Shown here piece by piece: positions 18,396 through 26,992 of a stretch of 64,000 nt of DNA. Numbering within the stretch: the first letter of the stretch is position 1; every line of letters begins with the position of its first letter. The notes below the pieces were generated by a model that saw nothing but the letters and a program-made list of their open reading frames with translations, had not been told where the DNA came from and ran no database searches. A program made the position numbers and the translations under genes. This DNA is from Pseudonocardia sp. Its GTDB lineage: Bacteria; Actinomycetota; Actinomycetes; Mycobacteriales; Pseudonocardiaceae. The stretch covers positions 19,296 to 83,295 of the forward strand of contig NZ_JAJCYB010000031.1 in NCBI RefSeq assembly GCF_029263155.1, written 5' to 3'.

Positions 18396-18932
18396 TCCGT
18401 CGTCGCCTATTTCGAGCAGAAGACCTTCGCCGAGCAGCTCGGGCTCCGGTCGTTCCTGCTGCCGACGACGTCGGGCCGATGCGGTTCGGCACGTCGATCC
18501 GCATCGACCTCGGACGGACCGACGTCCCCGGTGCGCTGACGATGACCTCCGCCGACTTCGCCGGGCCCGAGGACCGGGCGGAGTTCGAGAGGTACATGCA
18601 GCCGGTCCTGGAGGGCTTCGCCGCCGAGCCGTCGTTCCTCGGCACCGTGCTGAGCACCTCGGGGGGGGCGTGGCCACACCATGACCGCGTGGACCGGCAC
18701 GCAGGAGGCGCTTGCCGCGGTCGGCCGCAACCGGGCGCACACCGAGGGCATGTCGCGGGTGCTCAGCGGCGCGATGGGGTCCAACGGGGTCACCACCGTG
18801 TGGGTGCCCTACCGGATCAACGACCAGCTCCCGCGCTGCGCGGCCTGCGGCCGGAAGGTGCGCCTGCCGGCCGGTGCGGCCACCGCCGACTGCGCGTGCG
18901 GGGGTTCGGTCGCGGCGACGTCGTACATCTGA
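18396..18932 (+). pseudogene. Degenerate hypothetical gene with poly-G frameshift
   Basis: Fused to the end of the preceding relic. The readable text comes in three pieces: VVAYFEQKTFAEQLGLRSFL, then FGTSIRIDLGRTDVPGALTM in a second frame, then from 18681 a third piece with a C-terminal zinc-ribbon-like CAACGRKV...CACGG. The second break lies in a run of eight G at 18661-18668; seven G would join pieces two and three in one frame. I do not recognise the family. Confidence -1.
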
Positions 18933-18958
18933 TCGCTACGGACTTCGGCGCGCGCCCT

Positions 18959-19384
18959 TCAGGCGTCGGGGACCAGCTTCAGCGAGATCGAGTTGATGCA
19001 GTAGCGCAGGTCCGTCGGGGTGCCGTAGCCCTCGCCCTCGAACACGTGCCCGAGGTGGCTGTGGCAGGTGGCGCACACGACCTCGACGCGCTTCATACCC
19101 ATCGAGTAGTCGGTGCGTTCGATGACGGCCTCACCGGCGAGCGGGGTGAAGAACGACGGCCAGCCGCAGTGCGAGTCGAACTTGGTGTCGCTGCGGAACA
19201 GCTCCGCGCCGCACGCGCGGCACTCGTAGACACCGGTGGTCTTGGTGTCGGTGTACTCGCCCACGAACGGGCGCTCGGTGCCGGCCTGGCGCAGCACCTG
19301 GTACTCGGCGGGGGTGAGCTGCGCGCGCCACTCGGCGTCGGACCTGACGACGGTGGCGGGCTGCTCGGAGGTGGCGGGATCCAT
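18959..19384 (-). CDS. msrB: Peptide-methionine (R)-S-oxide reductase
   Basis: Reduces the R form of methionine sulfoxide in proteins. 141 residues. Two CxxC zinc sites are present (CRACG near 68 and CATCH near 116), and the active-site region [11 protein letters not shown] contains the catalytic Cys near residue 131. HCGWPSFF is the family signature. It is a free MsrB without MsrA fusion. ATG start chosen at 19384. Confidence -1.
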   Translation of the reverse strand: MDPATSEQPATVVRSDAEWRAQLTPAEYQVLRQAGTERPFVGEYTDTKTTGVYECRACGAELFRSDTKFDSHCGWPSFFTPLAGEAVIERTDYSMGMKRVEVVCATCHSHLGHVFEGEGYGTPTDLRYCINSISLKLVPDA

Positions 19385-19443
19385 GCGTCCCAGGCTACGT
19401 CGGGACCCCGGCAGCGCGCTGCGGATCCGGGCGAACAGACTCC

Positions 19444-19752
19444 TTACAGCCACGTCGTGATCACGAACATCAGCGCGTCCCACACGAGGTAGGCGGCGAC
19501 GGCGAGCAGCAGCGCCGCGACCAGCACCGCGCCCCACCGCCGCGGGCCCCGGGCCCGGTTGGCCGACTCGGCGAAGTCGCCGACCCCGGCGAGGTAGCCC
19601 TCGACGGTGAACGCGGGTCGCTGGCGCTGCATCCGGTCCAGGTGGGCGGCGAACGCCTGCGCGTCGGGATCGTCGGGGTCCAGGCCGAGCAGCTCGTCGT
19701 CGAACTGGGGGGACCGGGCCGCGGCCCGGTCCGGATCGTGGAGTCCCGGCAC
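19444..19752 (-). CDS. Small single-pass membrane protein, unknown
   Basis: 102 residues from a GTG. The N-terminal half is acidic and hydrophilic ([18 protein letters not shown]); one strong hydrophobic helix lies near the C-terminus ([20 protein letters not shown]). It looks like a tail-anchored or simple membrane protein conserved in related actinobacteria. It is divergent from the LigD-type polymerase, 32 bp away. No function known. Confidence -1.
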   Translation of the reverse strand: MPGLHDPDRAAARSPQFDDELLGLDPDDPDAQAFAAHLDRMQRQRPAFTVEGYLAGVGDFAESANRARGPRRWGAVLVAALLLAVAAYLVWDALMFVITTWL

Positions 19753-19784
19753 CCGAGCAGCGTAGCGGAGTAGCGTGCGCCACC

Positions 19785-20807
19785 GTGGCGTCCAAGGCAC
19801 CGGTCGAGCTGCTCACCGTCGGGGACCGCGAGGTCCGCCTCACCAGCCCGGACAAGATCTACTTCCCCGGGCCGGGGATCACCAAGCGGGACGTCGTGCA
19901 CTACTACCTCGCCGTGGCCGAGCCGCTGCTGCGGGCGCTGTACGAGCGCCCGACCAACCTCAAGCGCTTCCCGGACGGGGTGGAGGGCGAACCGTTCTAC
20001 GGCAAGCGCCTGCCCAAGGGCGCTCCCGACTACGCCGAGACCGCCCTGGTGAGGTTCCCCAGTGGGCGCACCGCGGAGTCGCTGTGCCCCACCGAGCCCG
20101 CGGTGCTGCTGTGGGCCGCGAACATGGGCACGTTCGACTTCCATCCCTGGCCGGTGCGCCGCGCCGACACCGACCGTCCCGACGAGCTGCGCATCGACCT
20201 CGACCCGCAGCCGGGCACCGACTTCGCCGACGCGCAGGCCGTCGCGGCGGTGCTGCGCGAGGTCCTCGACGATGCCGGCCTGGTGGGCTGGCCGAAGACC
20301 TCGGGAGGGCGCGGCATCCACGTGTTCGCACGGATCCGGCCCGAGTGGGACTTCATCGACGTCCGGCACGCCGTGATCGCGATCGCCCGGCGGGTGGCGC
20401 AGCGCCTCCCCGAGCGGGCGACCGTCGACTGGTGGAAGGAGGAGCGTGGCGAGCGTGTCTTCCTCGACTTCAACCAGGCTGCCCGCGACCGCACCGTCGC
20501 GTCCGCCTGGTCGGTGCGCGGGCGACCCCGCGCCACCGTGTCGATGCCGCTGACCTGGGAGCAGCTGCCCGACGTCGAGCCGGAGGACTTCGACGTGCGC
20601 ACCGTGCCGGGCCTGCTGGTCGAGCGCGGCGACCCGCACGAGGCGATGGACGCCGCCGTCGGCGGGATCGAGACGGCGCTGGAGTGGTACACCGCCGACG
20701 AGCGCGACCACGGCCTGGGCGAGATGCCGTATCCGCCCGAGTACCCGAAGATGCCGGGTGAGCCGATGAGGGTCCAGCCCAGCCGGGCGCGACCGGCATC
20801 CGGATGA
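19785..20807 (+). CDS. LigD-type polymerase/primase (NHEJ)
   Basis: Archaeo-eukaryotic primase-fold polymerase, the same domain found in LigD, adding nucleotides at broken DNA ends in non-homologous end joining. 340 residues with the family blocks [28 protein letters not shown], the catalytic acidic pair in RIDLDPQPG (about residue 145), [10 protein letters not shown] and the [10 protein letters not shown] end. Ligase and phosphoesterase domains are absent and no ku gene is adjacent, so it acts as a separate polymerase or partner. GTG start. Confidence -1.
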   Translation: MASKAPVELLTVGDREVRLTSPDKIYFPGPGITKRDVVHYYLAVAEPLLRALYERPTNLKRFPDGVEGEPFYGKRLPKGAPDYAETALVRFPSGRTAESLCPTEPAVLLWAANMGTFDFHPWPVRRADTDRPDELRIDLDPQPGTDFADAQAVAAVLREVLDDAGLVGWPKTSGGRGIHVFARIRPEWDFIDVRHAVIAIARRVAQRLPERATVDWWKEERGERVFLDFNQAARDRTVASAWSVRGRPRATVSMPLTWEQLPDVEPEDFDVRTVPGLLVERGDPHEAMDAAVGGIETALEWYTADERDHGLGEMPYPPEYPKMPGEPMRVQPSRARPASG

Positions 20808-20810
20808 CCT

Positions 20811-20831
20811 CCGCAGGTCGGTGACCTGCGG
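20811..20831. terminator. Hairpin after LigD-type polymerase
   Basis: CCGCAGGTC-GGT-GACCTGCGG, perfect 9-bp arms with a three-base loop, three bases after the stop codon. The rest of the 200-bp gap to 21012 shows no other structure I can support. Confidence -1.
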
Positions 20832-21011
20832 TGATTCCCACACCTCACACGGGCACCAGCTCACTCGACGGAACGGGGCGCCACTGCGTTCCGTCACCGC
20901 CGCCCCCCGGATTCTCGCCTGAAGGGACGCACAACCGATTCCTTCGCCACGCGCTGTCGTTGAATCCAGTGACGACCGGCCGCCGGGGCCGGTGACGACA
21001 GGGGGTGCACG

Positions 21012-22241
21012 GTGTCGAGTGCTCCGATGGCGACGACCGGTGGGCACGCGGACCAGGTGTCCGCGACGGAGCGCACGGCGTCGATGCCCCCGGTGAACGA
21101 GCACGACCCGGCCGTGCGTCGCCGGGTGGCCGAGGCCGCGGCGTACGCCGCCGAGCTCCGCGCGTCCACCGCGGCCGCCGAGGCCAAGGCCGCGATCGCC
21201 GCCGCGGCCCGGGCCACCGAGGTGGCCGACGCCGCCGCGCAGGCCGCCGCGCAGGCCGATGTCGCCGTCCGGGCCGCGGCTGCGGCCGAAGCCCGCGTCG
21301 CCGGCCACCCCCGGTCGGAGCCGGCGCACCGTTCCCGCACCGCGGACGCGGTCCCGGGCACCGAGGACGGGGTGGACGGGGAGGGCGGCGCGCACGCCGC
21401 AGGCCGGGTCCCGGGCGCGGTGGAGCCCGCCCTGCTGCTGGGCTCCGAGCCCGCCCCCGGCGGGCGGGCCGCCCGGAGGCGGGCGGAGGAGGCGGCGACG
21501 GCGATGTTCGCCGCGGTCCCGGCCGAGCCCGACCCCGAGGCGGAGGCAGCGGCGGAGGCAGAGGCAGAGGCCGAGGCCGAGGCCGAGGTCGAGGTCGAGG
21601 CCGGGCCCGCCGCGGACTCCGGGGAGAACTCCGCCGGTGCCCCCGCGGCCGAACGCCCCACGAGGGCGCAGACGCGCCGACGGGCCCGCGCGGCGGCTGC
21701 GGCGCAGCGGTACGTGCCCGACGAGCCCGCCACGCCGGAGAGCGCCTCGCGACGCCGCGGCCTGTTCCGCCGCCCGACCCCGCCGGTGCTGGCCGCGGCC
21801 GCGGCCGGTGGCGTGCTCGCGCTGACCGGGATGCTGCTCGCGAACGCGCCCGGGACCCCGGGGCCCGCACCCGCGGCGGTGATCGAGGCCGCCCCGAGCC
21901 GGGCACCGGTCGTACCGGTGCCGCCCAGCGACATCGCCGACCCGGCAGGCGGCGACCCCGGGGCGGGCGCGGTCGACGTCGACGCGGCGCGGTCCGACGG
22001 CGAGGTCGACCCGCTGTCGGACCGGGCGGTCGGCTACCTGCGCGAGCTGCGTGCGGCCGGTGTGCCGACCAGCCGGGCCGGGCTCGCCGAGACCGAGGCG
22101 GCCGAGCTCGTCTGCGGAGAGCTCGCCGACGGGGTGGCCGAGGAGCGCATCGCCGGCGCGCTGCCCGCGTCCCTGCCGACGGTCAGCCGGGCGCAGGCCG
22201 CGGACCTGGTCGAGATCGCCCGGGACACCTACTGCGGCTGA
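21012..22241 (+). CDS. Ala-rich membrane protein with DUF732-like C-terminus
   Basis: 409 residues, GTG start. The N-terminal ~260 residues are low complexity (alanine-rich helix around 40-100; a Glu/Ala run around 175-195) and probably cytoplasmic. One transmembrane helix follows (about 258-278, PVLAAAAAGGVLALTGMLLA), then a Pro-rich linker and a small C-terminal domain with two Cys (LVCGELADG ... RDTYCG) like the mycobacterial DUF732 fold, likely outside the membrane. Function unknown. Confidence -1.
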   Translation: MSSAPMATTGGHADQVSATERTASMPPVNEHDPAVRRRVAEAAAYAAELRASTAAAEAKAAIAAAARATEVADAAAQAAAQADVAVRAAAAAEARVAGHPRSEPAHRSRTADAVPGTEDGVDGEGGAHAAGRVPGAVEPALLLGSEPAPGGRAARRRAEEAATAMFAAVPAEPDPEAEAAAEAEAEAEAEAEVEVEAGPAADSGENSAGAPAAERPTRAQTRRRARAAAAAQRYVPDEPATPESASRRRGLFRRPTPPVLAAAAAGGVLALTGMLLANAPGTPGPAPAAVIEAAPSRAPVVPVPPSDIADPAGGDPGAGAVDVDAARSDGEVDPLSDRAVGYLRELRAAGVPTSRAGLAETEAAELVCGELADGVAEERIAGALPASLPTVSRAQAADLVEIARDTYCG

Positions 22242-22277
22242 CCGCTGCGACGGGACCGGGTCAGGGCATGCTCGGGG

Positions 22278-23879
22278 TCAGGGCGGGCACAACGTGCCCG
22301 AGGCCGGGACGGCCCCGCCGACGAGCAGGGTGTCGACGGCGGCGTTCACGCACGGGGTGCGCGGGTAGGCGCCCGAACCCGCGCCCTGCCAGCTGACGAA
22401 CACCCCGGTGGGCAGGGTGTCGGCCACCCGCCGGGCGCCGTCGTGCGGAGCGCGCGGGTCGGCGACGGTTCCGACGACCAGCACCGGGGGGAGCGCGGTC
22501 GCGACCGGCGCGGCAGGGGTCACGGAGGCCGGCCAGGGGGCACAGGCCAGCTGCTCCAGGGCGATCGCACCCCCGAGCAGCGGATGGTCGGCACGCAGCT
22601 GCTCGGCCAGCTCGGCCACCTCCGGGGGGGAGAGCCGGGCGGGGTTGTCGTTGCACGCCGTGGCGAGCCGCCCGTCGAAGGTGCCGTCGATCCCGAGGGA
22701 GGGTTCGAGCAGGTCCAGCAGGGCGACGGGATCGCCCGCGGCCGCCGCGGCCGTCGCCGCGGCGAGCGCGGGCCAGCTGCGGGGCTCGGGCAGGGCGTTC
22801 AGGACGGCGGTGACGGCGCCGCCCGCGGTGAGCCGCCTGCCGTCGGGGGCGGCGAGGGGGCGGGCGCGCAGCGCGTCGAGCAGCGCGGTGACGGCGGCGC
22901 GGGGATCGGCGCCGAGCGGGCAGGCGCCGGAGCCGGTGCACGAGCCGGCGAACGCGTCGAAGGTGGCCTCGGCGGCCGCGGCCCGCGCCGTCGAGCGATC
23001 CGGTTCCGGGGCCGCGGGGTCGGGGGGCCCGTCGAGCACCAACCGCCCGACCGCCCCGGGCGCCGCGGCGGCCCACGCGGCGAGCAGCCCGGCGCCGTCG
23101 CCGACACCCACCGCGGACAGCTGCGCGACACCCAGCCGGTCGCGCAGCCGCTCGACGTCGGCGGCCCCTGCGGCGCTGCCGTAGCTGCCGAGCGCGATCG
23201 AGGGCGTGATGTTGCAGCCCTGCACCACGGCGCGGGCCTGCTCCAGCAGCGGGGTGAGCTCGGCCTCGGACGTGGCGGCCGGGTCGGCGTCGACGAGGGC
23301 CGCGCGCGCGTCGGGCCGGCCGCAGTCGAGCCGGTCCGACCCGGCGCCGCGCCGGTCGATGCCGACCACCGTGAACTTCTCGAGCACGGCGGCGGAGACC
23401 TGCGTGCCCAGCACGAGGGCGTGCCGCACCGTCGGCCCGGTGACGCTGTCGCCGACGGCGAGCAGCGGAGGCCGGTCCAGCCCGCCGGGCTCCCCGACCC
23501 GGACCACGGCGAGCAGCACCGCGCCCCGCTCGGGCCGCAGCGGATCGGCCGGTACGGGCAGCTCGCCGCACTCGACGCGCAGGTCGCGGCCTGCGGGCAC
23601 AGCCACACCGAGCGCGGAGAACGCCTGGCCGGTGCAGTCGGCGAAGGGGATCGAGCTGTTCTGCGGCTGCAGCGGGGGCACCGGGTCGGGCGTCGAGGGC
23701 ACGGCGGGGGCCGGCGGGGCGGCCACGGTCTCCCCGCGCACGGCGACGGGCGGGCGCTGCGACGGACCGACCGTGCATCCGGCCAGCAGCGTCACCAGGC
23801 ACATCGCCACGCCCAGGGCCCGGTACGGCCTCGGGGCCGCGGCGGTGCCGCGGCCCCGTGCTGTGCTCACGTCGCGCAC
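22278..23879 (-). CDS. TAP-type alpha/beta-hydrolase lipoprotein, nucleophile not conserved
   Basis: Secreted lipoprotein of 533 residues: the signal peptide ends in the lipobox LLAGC near residue 28. The fold follows the tripeptidyl aminopeptidase/SCO7095 family, with VVGIDRRGAGSD and a C-terminal TAP-like segment (PPVLVVGTVADPRAPHDGAR). At the nucleophile elbow, where GxSxG is expected, the sequence reads GVGDGAG, with Asp in place of Ser, so a normal serine peptidase mechanism is doubtful. GTG at 23879 is chosen because a GGAGG stands nine bases ahead. It follows the Asp23 operon in the same direction by 49 bp. Confidence -1.
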   Translation of the reverse strand: MRDVSTARGRGTAAAPRPYRALGVAMCLVTLLAGCTVGPSQRPPVAVRGETVAAPPAPAVPSTPDPVPPLQPQNSSIPFADCTGQAFSALGVAVPAGRDLRVECGELPVPADPLRPERGAVLLAVVRVGEPGGLDRPPLLAVGDSVTGPTVRHALVLGTQVSAAVLEKFTVVGIDRRGAGSDRLDCGRPDARAALVDADPAATSEAELTPLLEQARAVVQGCNITPSIALGSYGSAAGAADVERLRDRLGVAQLSAVGVGDGAGLLAAWAAAAPGAVGRLVLDGPPDPAAPEPDRSTARAAAAEATFDAFAGSCTGSGACPLGADPRAAVTALLDALRARPLAAPDGRRLTAGGAVTAVLNALPEPRSWPALAAATAAAAAGDPVALLDLLEPSLGIDGTFDGRLATACNDNPARLSPPEVAELAEQLRADHPLLGGAIALEQLACAPWPASVTPAAPVATALPPVLVVGTVADPRAPHDGARRVADTLPTGVFVSWQGAGSGAYPRTPCVNAAVDTLLVGGAVPASGTLCPP

Positions 23880-23928
23880 CCTCTCGCACCTCCGGTGTGG
23901 GGGCGGTGAACGGTGCGCTGCGCCGGCG

Positions 23929-24636
23929 CTAGGCGACCCGGGGACCGTCGCCCGTGGACCGGTCGAGCTCCAGGCGGACGGCCACGGGCAGGGCGTCGAG
24001 GCCCAGCGCATCGCGGGCCGAGGCCAGGACCTGCCGGTCGAGGCGGTCCAGGACCTCGCGGACGTCGGCGTCGTCGGTGATCCACAGCGACAGCCGGACG
24101 GCGGGCGCGTCGTCGGAGCCGACCATGCGGGCCTTGGCCCGACCGACACCGGGCAGCGCGGCGGCCTGCGCGGCCAGCGCGTCGGCGGCGGCACCGGAGC
24201 TGACGACGATGCCGGTCTCCGGGCCGCGGTCGAGCACCAGATCGGGACGGCGTTCGGGGCGCAGGGCCCGCGCGGCCCAGATCAGACCGAGCAGCAGCAG
24301 GAGCAGGCCGACCACGATCGCGACGATCCGGGCGATCAGCGGCTGGGCGCGCATCGCGTCGACGACGGCGGGGTCGAGCAGCGGGCGGGCGGCGGCGTCC
24401 GGGCCCAGCAGCGGGCGCAGCACGCCGTAGCCCAGCAGCGCCGCGAACGCGCCCACGACGAGCAGCACGAGGCCGATGATCACCAGCAGGGAACGGTCGC
24501 GGCCCGCGGACCGGGCCACGGCGGCGCGGGACCGGCGGCGGACCGCCTTGGTGGGAGCAGCCGGAGCGGGGGCCGATCCCTTCCCCGTCGACGCCTGGTT
24601 CCCCGTGGACGCCTCCTTCTCCATCGACAGGGTCAT
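23929..24636 (-). CDS. amaP: Alkaline-shock membrane anchor protein AmaP
   Basis: 235 residues with two transmembrane helices (about 45-70 and 98-120) and a C-terminal Asp23-like cytoplasmic domain. In Firmicutes AmaP anchors Asp23 to the membrane; the same role is inferred here because five related genes lie upstream in the operon. ATG with GGAAGGGA ahead; the ATG overlaps the stop of the previous gene (ATGA). It is the last Asp23-type gene of the unit. Confidence -1.
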   Translation of the reverse strand: MTLSMEKEASTGNQASTGKGSAPAPAAPTKAVRRRSRAAVARSAGRDRSLLVIIGLVLLVVGAFAALLGYGVLRPLLGPDAAARPLLDPAVVDAMRAQPLIARIVAIVVGLLLLLLGLIWAARALRPERRPDLVLDRGPETGIVVSSGAAADALAAQAAALPGVGRAKARMVGSDDAPAVRLSLWITDDADVREVLDRLDRQVLASARDALGLDALPVAVRLELDRSTGDGPRVA

Positions 24637-25172
24637 CGGGGTCCCTTCCTCTCCTGCACGGTGACGGCCACCCGCGGGCGGCGGGCCAGCGGCAGCTCGT
24701 CGAGCAGCTCGCCGACGGACGTGCCGACATCGCTGCGGAGGGCGGAGCTCGCGTCGTTCCACGCCTGGGCGCCGACGGAGATCTTCGTGCCGGTGGCGGT
24801 GACCGACGCGGCGGCGACGCCGTCGGTGGCGCGCACGCGGCGGCCCACCAGCCGGGCGAGCACCCGGGGTGAGGTGGTGACGGTGACCTCGGGTGTCGGC
24901 GAGGTCAGGGCGACGTCGCGGCGGCGGGCCAGCAGGCCCAGCAGCACCAGCAGCAGGCCGAGCACGCCGACGCCGATCGCGATCCCGGGAACCGGCGCGT
25001 CCGACCAGGTCAGGGTGTCCAGGGACGTGCGCCAGTCGGGCCAGGGCACGAGCAGCCCGGTGGTGGCAGGCGTGCGGACCCAGGCCGCGACGACCTCGAT
25101 CACGACCAGCACGCCGGCCGCGGCGATCGCGAGGCCCAGCAGCGGGGCGAGGATGCGGAGCAGGACACGCAT
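24633..25172 (-). CDS. DUF6286-type membrane protein of Asp23 operon
   Basis: 179 residues, two hydrophobic helices (about 5-30 and 60-82) followed by a cytoplasmic domain with the conserved LLDELPLARRPRVAVTV ending seen in actinobacterial Asp23-linked DUF6286 proteins. It has the same plan as AmaP and overlaps it by four bases. Probably part of the same membrane complex; no biochemical role known. Confidence -1.
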   Translation of the reverse strand: MRVLLRILAPLLGLAIAAAGVLVVIEVVAAWVRTPATTGLLVPWPDWRTSLDTLTWSDAPVPGIAIGVGVLGLLLVLLGLLARRRDVALTSPTPEVTVTTSPRVLARLVGRRVRATDGVAAASVTATGTKISVGAQAWNDASSALRSDVGTSVGELLDELPLARRPRVAVTVQERKGPR

Positions 25173-25181
25173 GGTCGACTC

Positions 25182-25559
25182 CTACTCGACTCGGGCGCCC
25201 GAGGCGCCGGCGCCGTCGTCGGCACCGCGCAGCCCGGTCACGGTGACGGCGAGGTGGCGGATGCGACGCCCGGTGATGCGGCTGAGCTCGCCGCCCACCC
25301 GCGAGCGCACCGCGTCGACGGTCCGGCGGACGGGGGCGGGGTACTGCAGGGTCAGCTCCAGGCGGACGTCGACCGCGCCGTCGGGGCCGTCGGTGACCCG
25401 GGCGCTCGCCCCGGACGAGCCCATGCCGAGTCCCGCGACGCGGCGCTCGTGGCGCAGCGTGCCCGGGGTCCCGTCGGCGGCGTACTCGACGATCTTGCGC
25501 AGGACGGTGCCGTCGATGTCGAGCCGTCCGCGCTCGCCCGCGTCGGCGAGGCCGGTCAT
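25182..25559 (-). CDS. Asp23/Gls24-like protein 3
   Basis: 125-residue soluble protein with an Asp23-type core (VDVRLELTLQYPAPVRRTVD, RIRHLAVTVTGL). It lies between the small membrane protein upstream, with which it overlaps by one base (stop/start), and the DUF6286 protein 9 bp downstream. Envelope-stress role inferred from the operon only. Confidence -1.
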   Translation of the reverse strand: MTGLADAGERGRLDIDGTVLRKIVEYAADGTPGTLRHERRVAGLGMGSSGASARVTDGPDGAVDVRLELTLQYPAPVRRTVDAVRSRVGGELSRITGRRIRHLAVTVTGLRGADDGAGASGARVE

Positions 25560-25747
25560 CAGCGGTCCCGCCCCCGGCCCAGGACGGAGCCGAGATCGAG
25601 CTCGCCGTCGAGCACGCGGCCCGCGACCAGGCCGACGGCGCCGATGAGGAGTGCGACGAGGAACGCGCCGAACCCGCCGATGTAGCCCGTGGCGCCGAGG
25701 ATGAGACCGGCCAGCAGGCCGGTGTGGGTGTTGTTGGTGAGATTCAC
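25559..25747 (-). CDS. Small membrane protein of Asp23 operon
   Basis: 62 residues, GTG start with GGGAGA ahead. Two hydrophobic stretches (GLLAGLILGATGYIGGFG and FLVALLIGAVGLVAG) form a hairpin in the membrane, similar in plan to DUF2273 proteins that accompany Asp23 genes. It ends in a charged tail. No other clue to function. Confidence -1.
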   Translation of the reverse strand: MNLTNNTHTGLLAGLILGATGYIGGFGAFLVALLIGAVGLVAGRVLDGELDLGSVLGRGRDR

Positions 25748-25800
25748 GTGTTCTCCCGGGAGATGGAAGGGCCGACGAAGGAGGCCCGGGGTGGGTAGAA

Positions 25801-26088
25801 CTAGTCGACGCGGCGCTCGCGCTGCCGGCGCATGGTGCGGATCAGCGCGATCACGACCCGGGTGGGCAGCGGCAGCGGCGTGACGATCTCGATCGGGGCG
25901 TCGTAGCGGGCGCGGTCCGATTGCGTGGCCTCGGGACTCGCGGCCGGGCCCGCCCGGAGGCGGGCCAGCCCGGCCACGAAGTACTCGGGGTCGCCACCCC
26001 GGTCGGGATGGTGGTCGCGGATGAACGCGCGGTACGCGGCGCGCTGCTCGGGGCTCATGTCGCGCTCCGAAGGGTCCACGGCCGCCAC
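25801..26088 (-). CDS. Small protein with J-domain-like HPD motif
   Basis: 95 residues. The segment AYRAFIRDHHPDRGGDPEYF (19-38) carries HPD at residues 27-29 followed by RGGD, as in the loop of DnaJ J-domains, but helices I and II of a full J-domain are largely absent. The C-terminus is basic (ALIRTMRRQRERRVD). It lies in the Asp23 operon, overlapping nothing but only 8 bp from its neighbour. GTG 26088 preferred; GTG 26079 possible. A partner for DnaK is conceivable but unproved. Confidence -1.
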   Translation of the reverse strand: MAAVDPSERDMSPEQRAAYRAFIRDHHPDRGGDPEYFVAGLARLRAGPAASPEATQSDRARYDAPIEIVTPLPLPTRVVIALIRTMRRQRERRVD

Positions 26089-26096
26089 TCCCGGGC

Positions 26097-26429
26097 TCAG
26101 GACGCCGCAGGAGCGGGCGGTCCGACCGCGAGGGCCGGCACGGCGACGTCGGAAACGGTGATGTCCACGGTGGTCCCGCCGCACAGCGCCGAGACCTCCC
26201 GACGCAGGTCCCGGACGACGTCCGGGATGGGGCGCTGCAGGTGCAGCACCACCGCGAGCTCGACCGGCTCGGACCCCTGCCCGATCCGCACACCGAGCAG
26301 CCGGCGGCCGGGCAGGTAGGTCGCGACCACACCGAACTTCCCGCCGTCGAGCCGGGCGACCGCGGGGTGCGCGGCCACCGTGGCGGCCACGAGCTCGGCG
26401 AGCGCGTCGGGGTCGGTCGACGGGGCCAT
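26097..26429 (-). CDS. Asp23-like protein 2
   Basis: 110 residues with a short Asp23-type fold (GVVATYLPGRRLLGVRI ... VELAVVLHLQRPIPDVV ... TTVDITVSDVAVP). The ATG at 26429 follows GGAGG by eight bases; a GTG at 26447 overlapping the previous stop is an alternative. It belongs to the operon that starts at 26905. Confidence -1.
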   Translation of the reverse strand: MAPSTDPDALAELVAATVAAHPAVARLDGGKFGVVATYLPGRRLLGVRIGQGSEPVELAVVLHLQRPIPDVVRDLRREVSALCGGTTVDITVSDVAVPALAVGPPAPAAS

Positions 26430-26443
26430 CAGTGGGGCCTCCG

Positions 26444-26905
26444 TCACTCGACGCGCGACGGCTGCGTGGAGACGGCCTCGTCGCTGTCGCCGTCCTCGGA
26501 CGGCAGGTGGATGTCGTTGATCGCGATGTTGACCTCGATGACCTCGAGGCCGGTCATCCGCTCCACGGCGGTGATCACGTTGCGGCGCACCGCCCGCGCG
26601 AGCTCGACGATGGACGCGCCGTACTCCACGACGAGGTCCAGGTCCACGGCGGCCTGCTTCTCGCCGACCTCGACCTGCACGCCCGCGATGTTCGACGCGC
26701 CGGTGCCGCCGCCGGGGATGCGCTCGCGGATGGCGCCGAACGCGCGGGACACGCCGCCACCCATGGAGTGCACGCCGGAGATCTCGCGGGCCGCGATGCC
26801 GGCGATCTTCTGGACGACCGACGCGGCGATGGTCGTCTTGCCCTGCGTGGTGTCGTCCGCCAGGCGGGCGGGGTTGGTGTCACTGGGCTTGGTGGGGGTG
26901 CTCAT
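26444..26905 (-). CDS. Asp23/Gls24 envelope stress protein
   Basis: First gene of the operon, 153 residues. The classic Asp23 block is clear: SVVQKIAGIAAREISGVHSM, AAVDLDLVVEYGASIVELAR and VIEVNIAINDIHLP. Family members are abundant cytoplasmic proteins tethered below the membrane and linked to cell-wall stress. ATG start with GAGGAG ahead. Upstream bases 26906-26992 would hold the promoter. Confidence -1.
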   Translation of the reverse strand: MSTPTKPSDTNPARLADDTTQGKTTIAASVVQKIAGIAAREISGVHSMGGGVSRAFGAIRERIPGGGTGASNIAGVQVEVGEKQAAVDLDLVVEYGASIVELARAVRRNVITAVERMTGLEVIEVNIAINDIHLPSEDGDSDEAVSTQPSRVE

Positions 26906-26992
26906 CTGCGCTCCTCGGGTGTTGCTCGGGTCTGCGTACATGGGTAGGACGGGGGTACCCGGTCCGTCCTCACGGAACCTCACCCGATCGGA

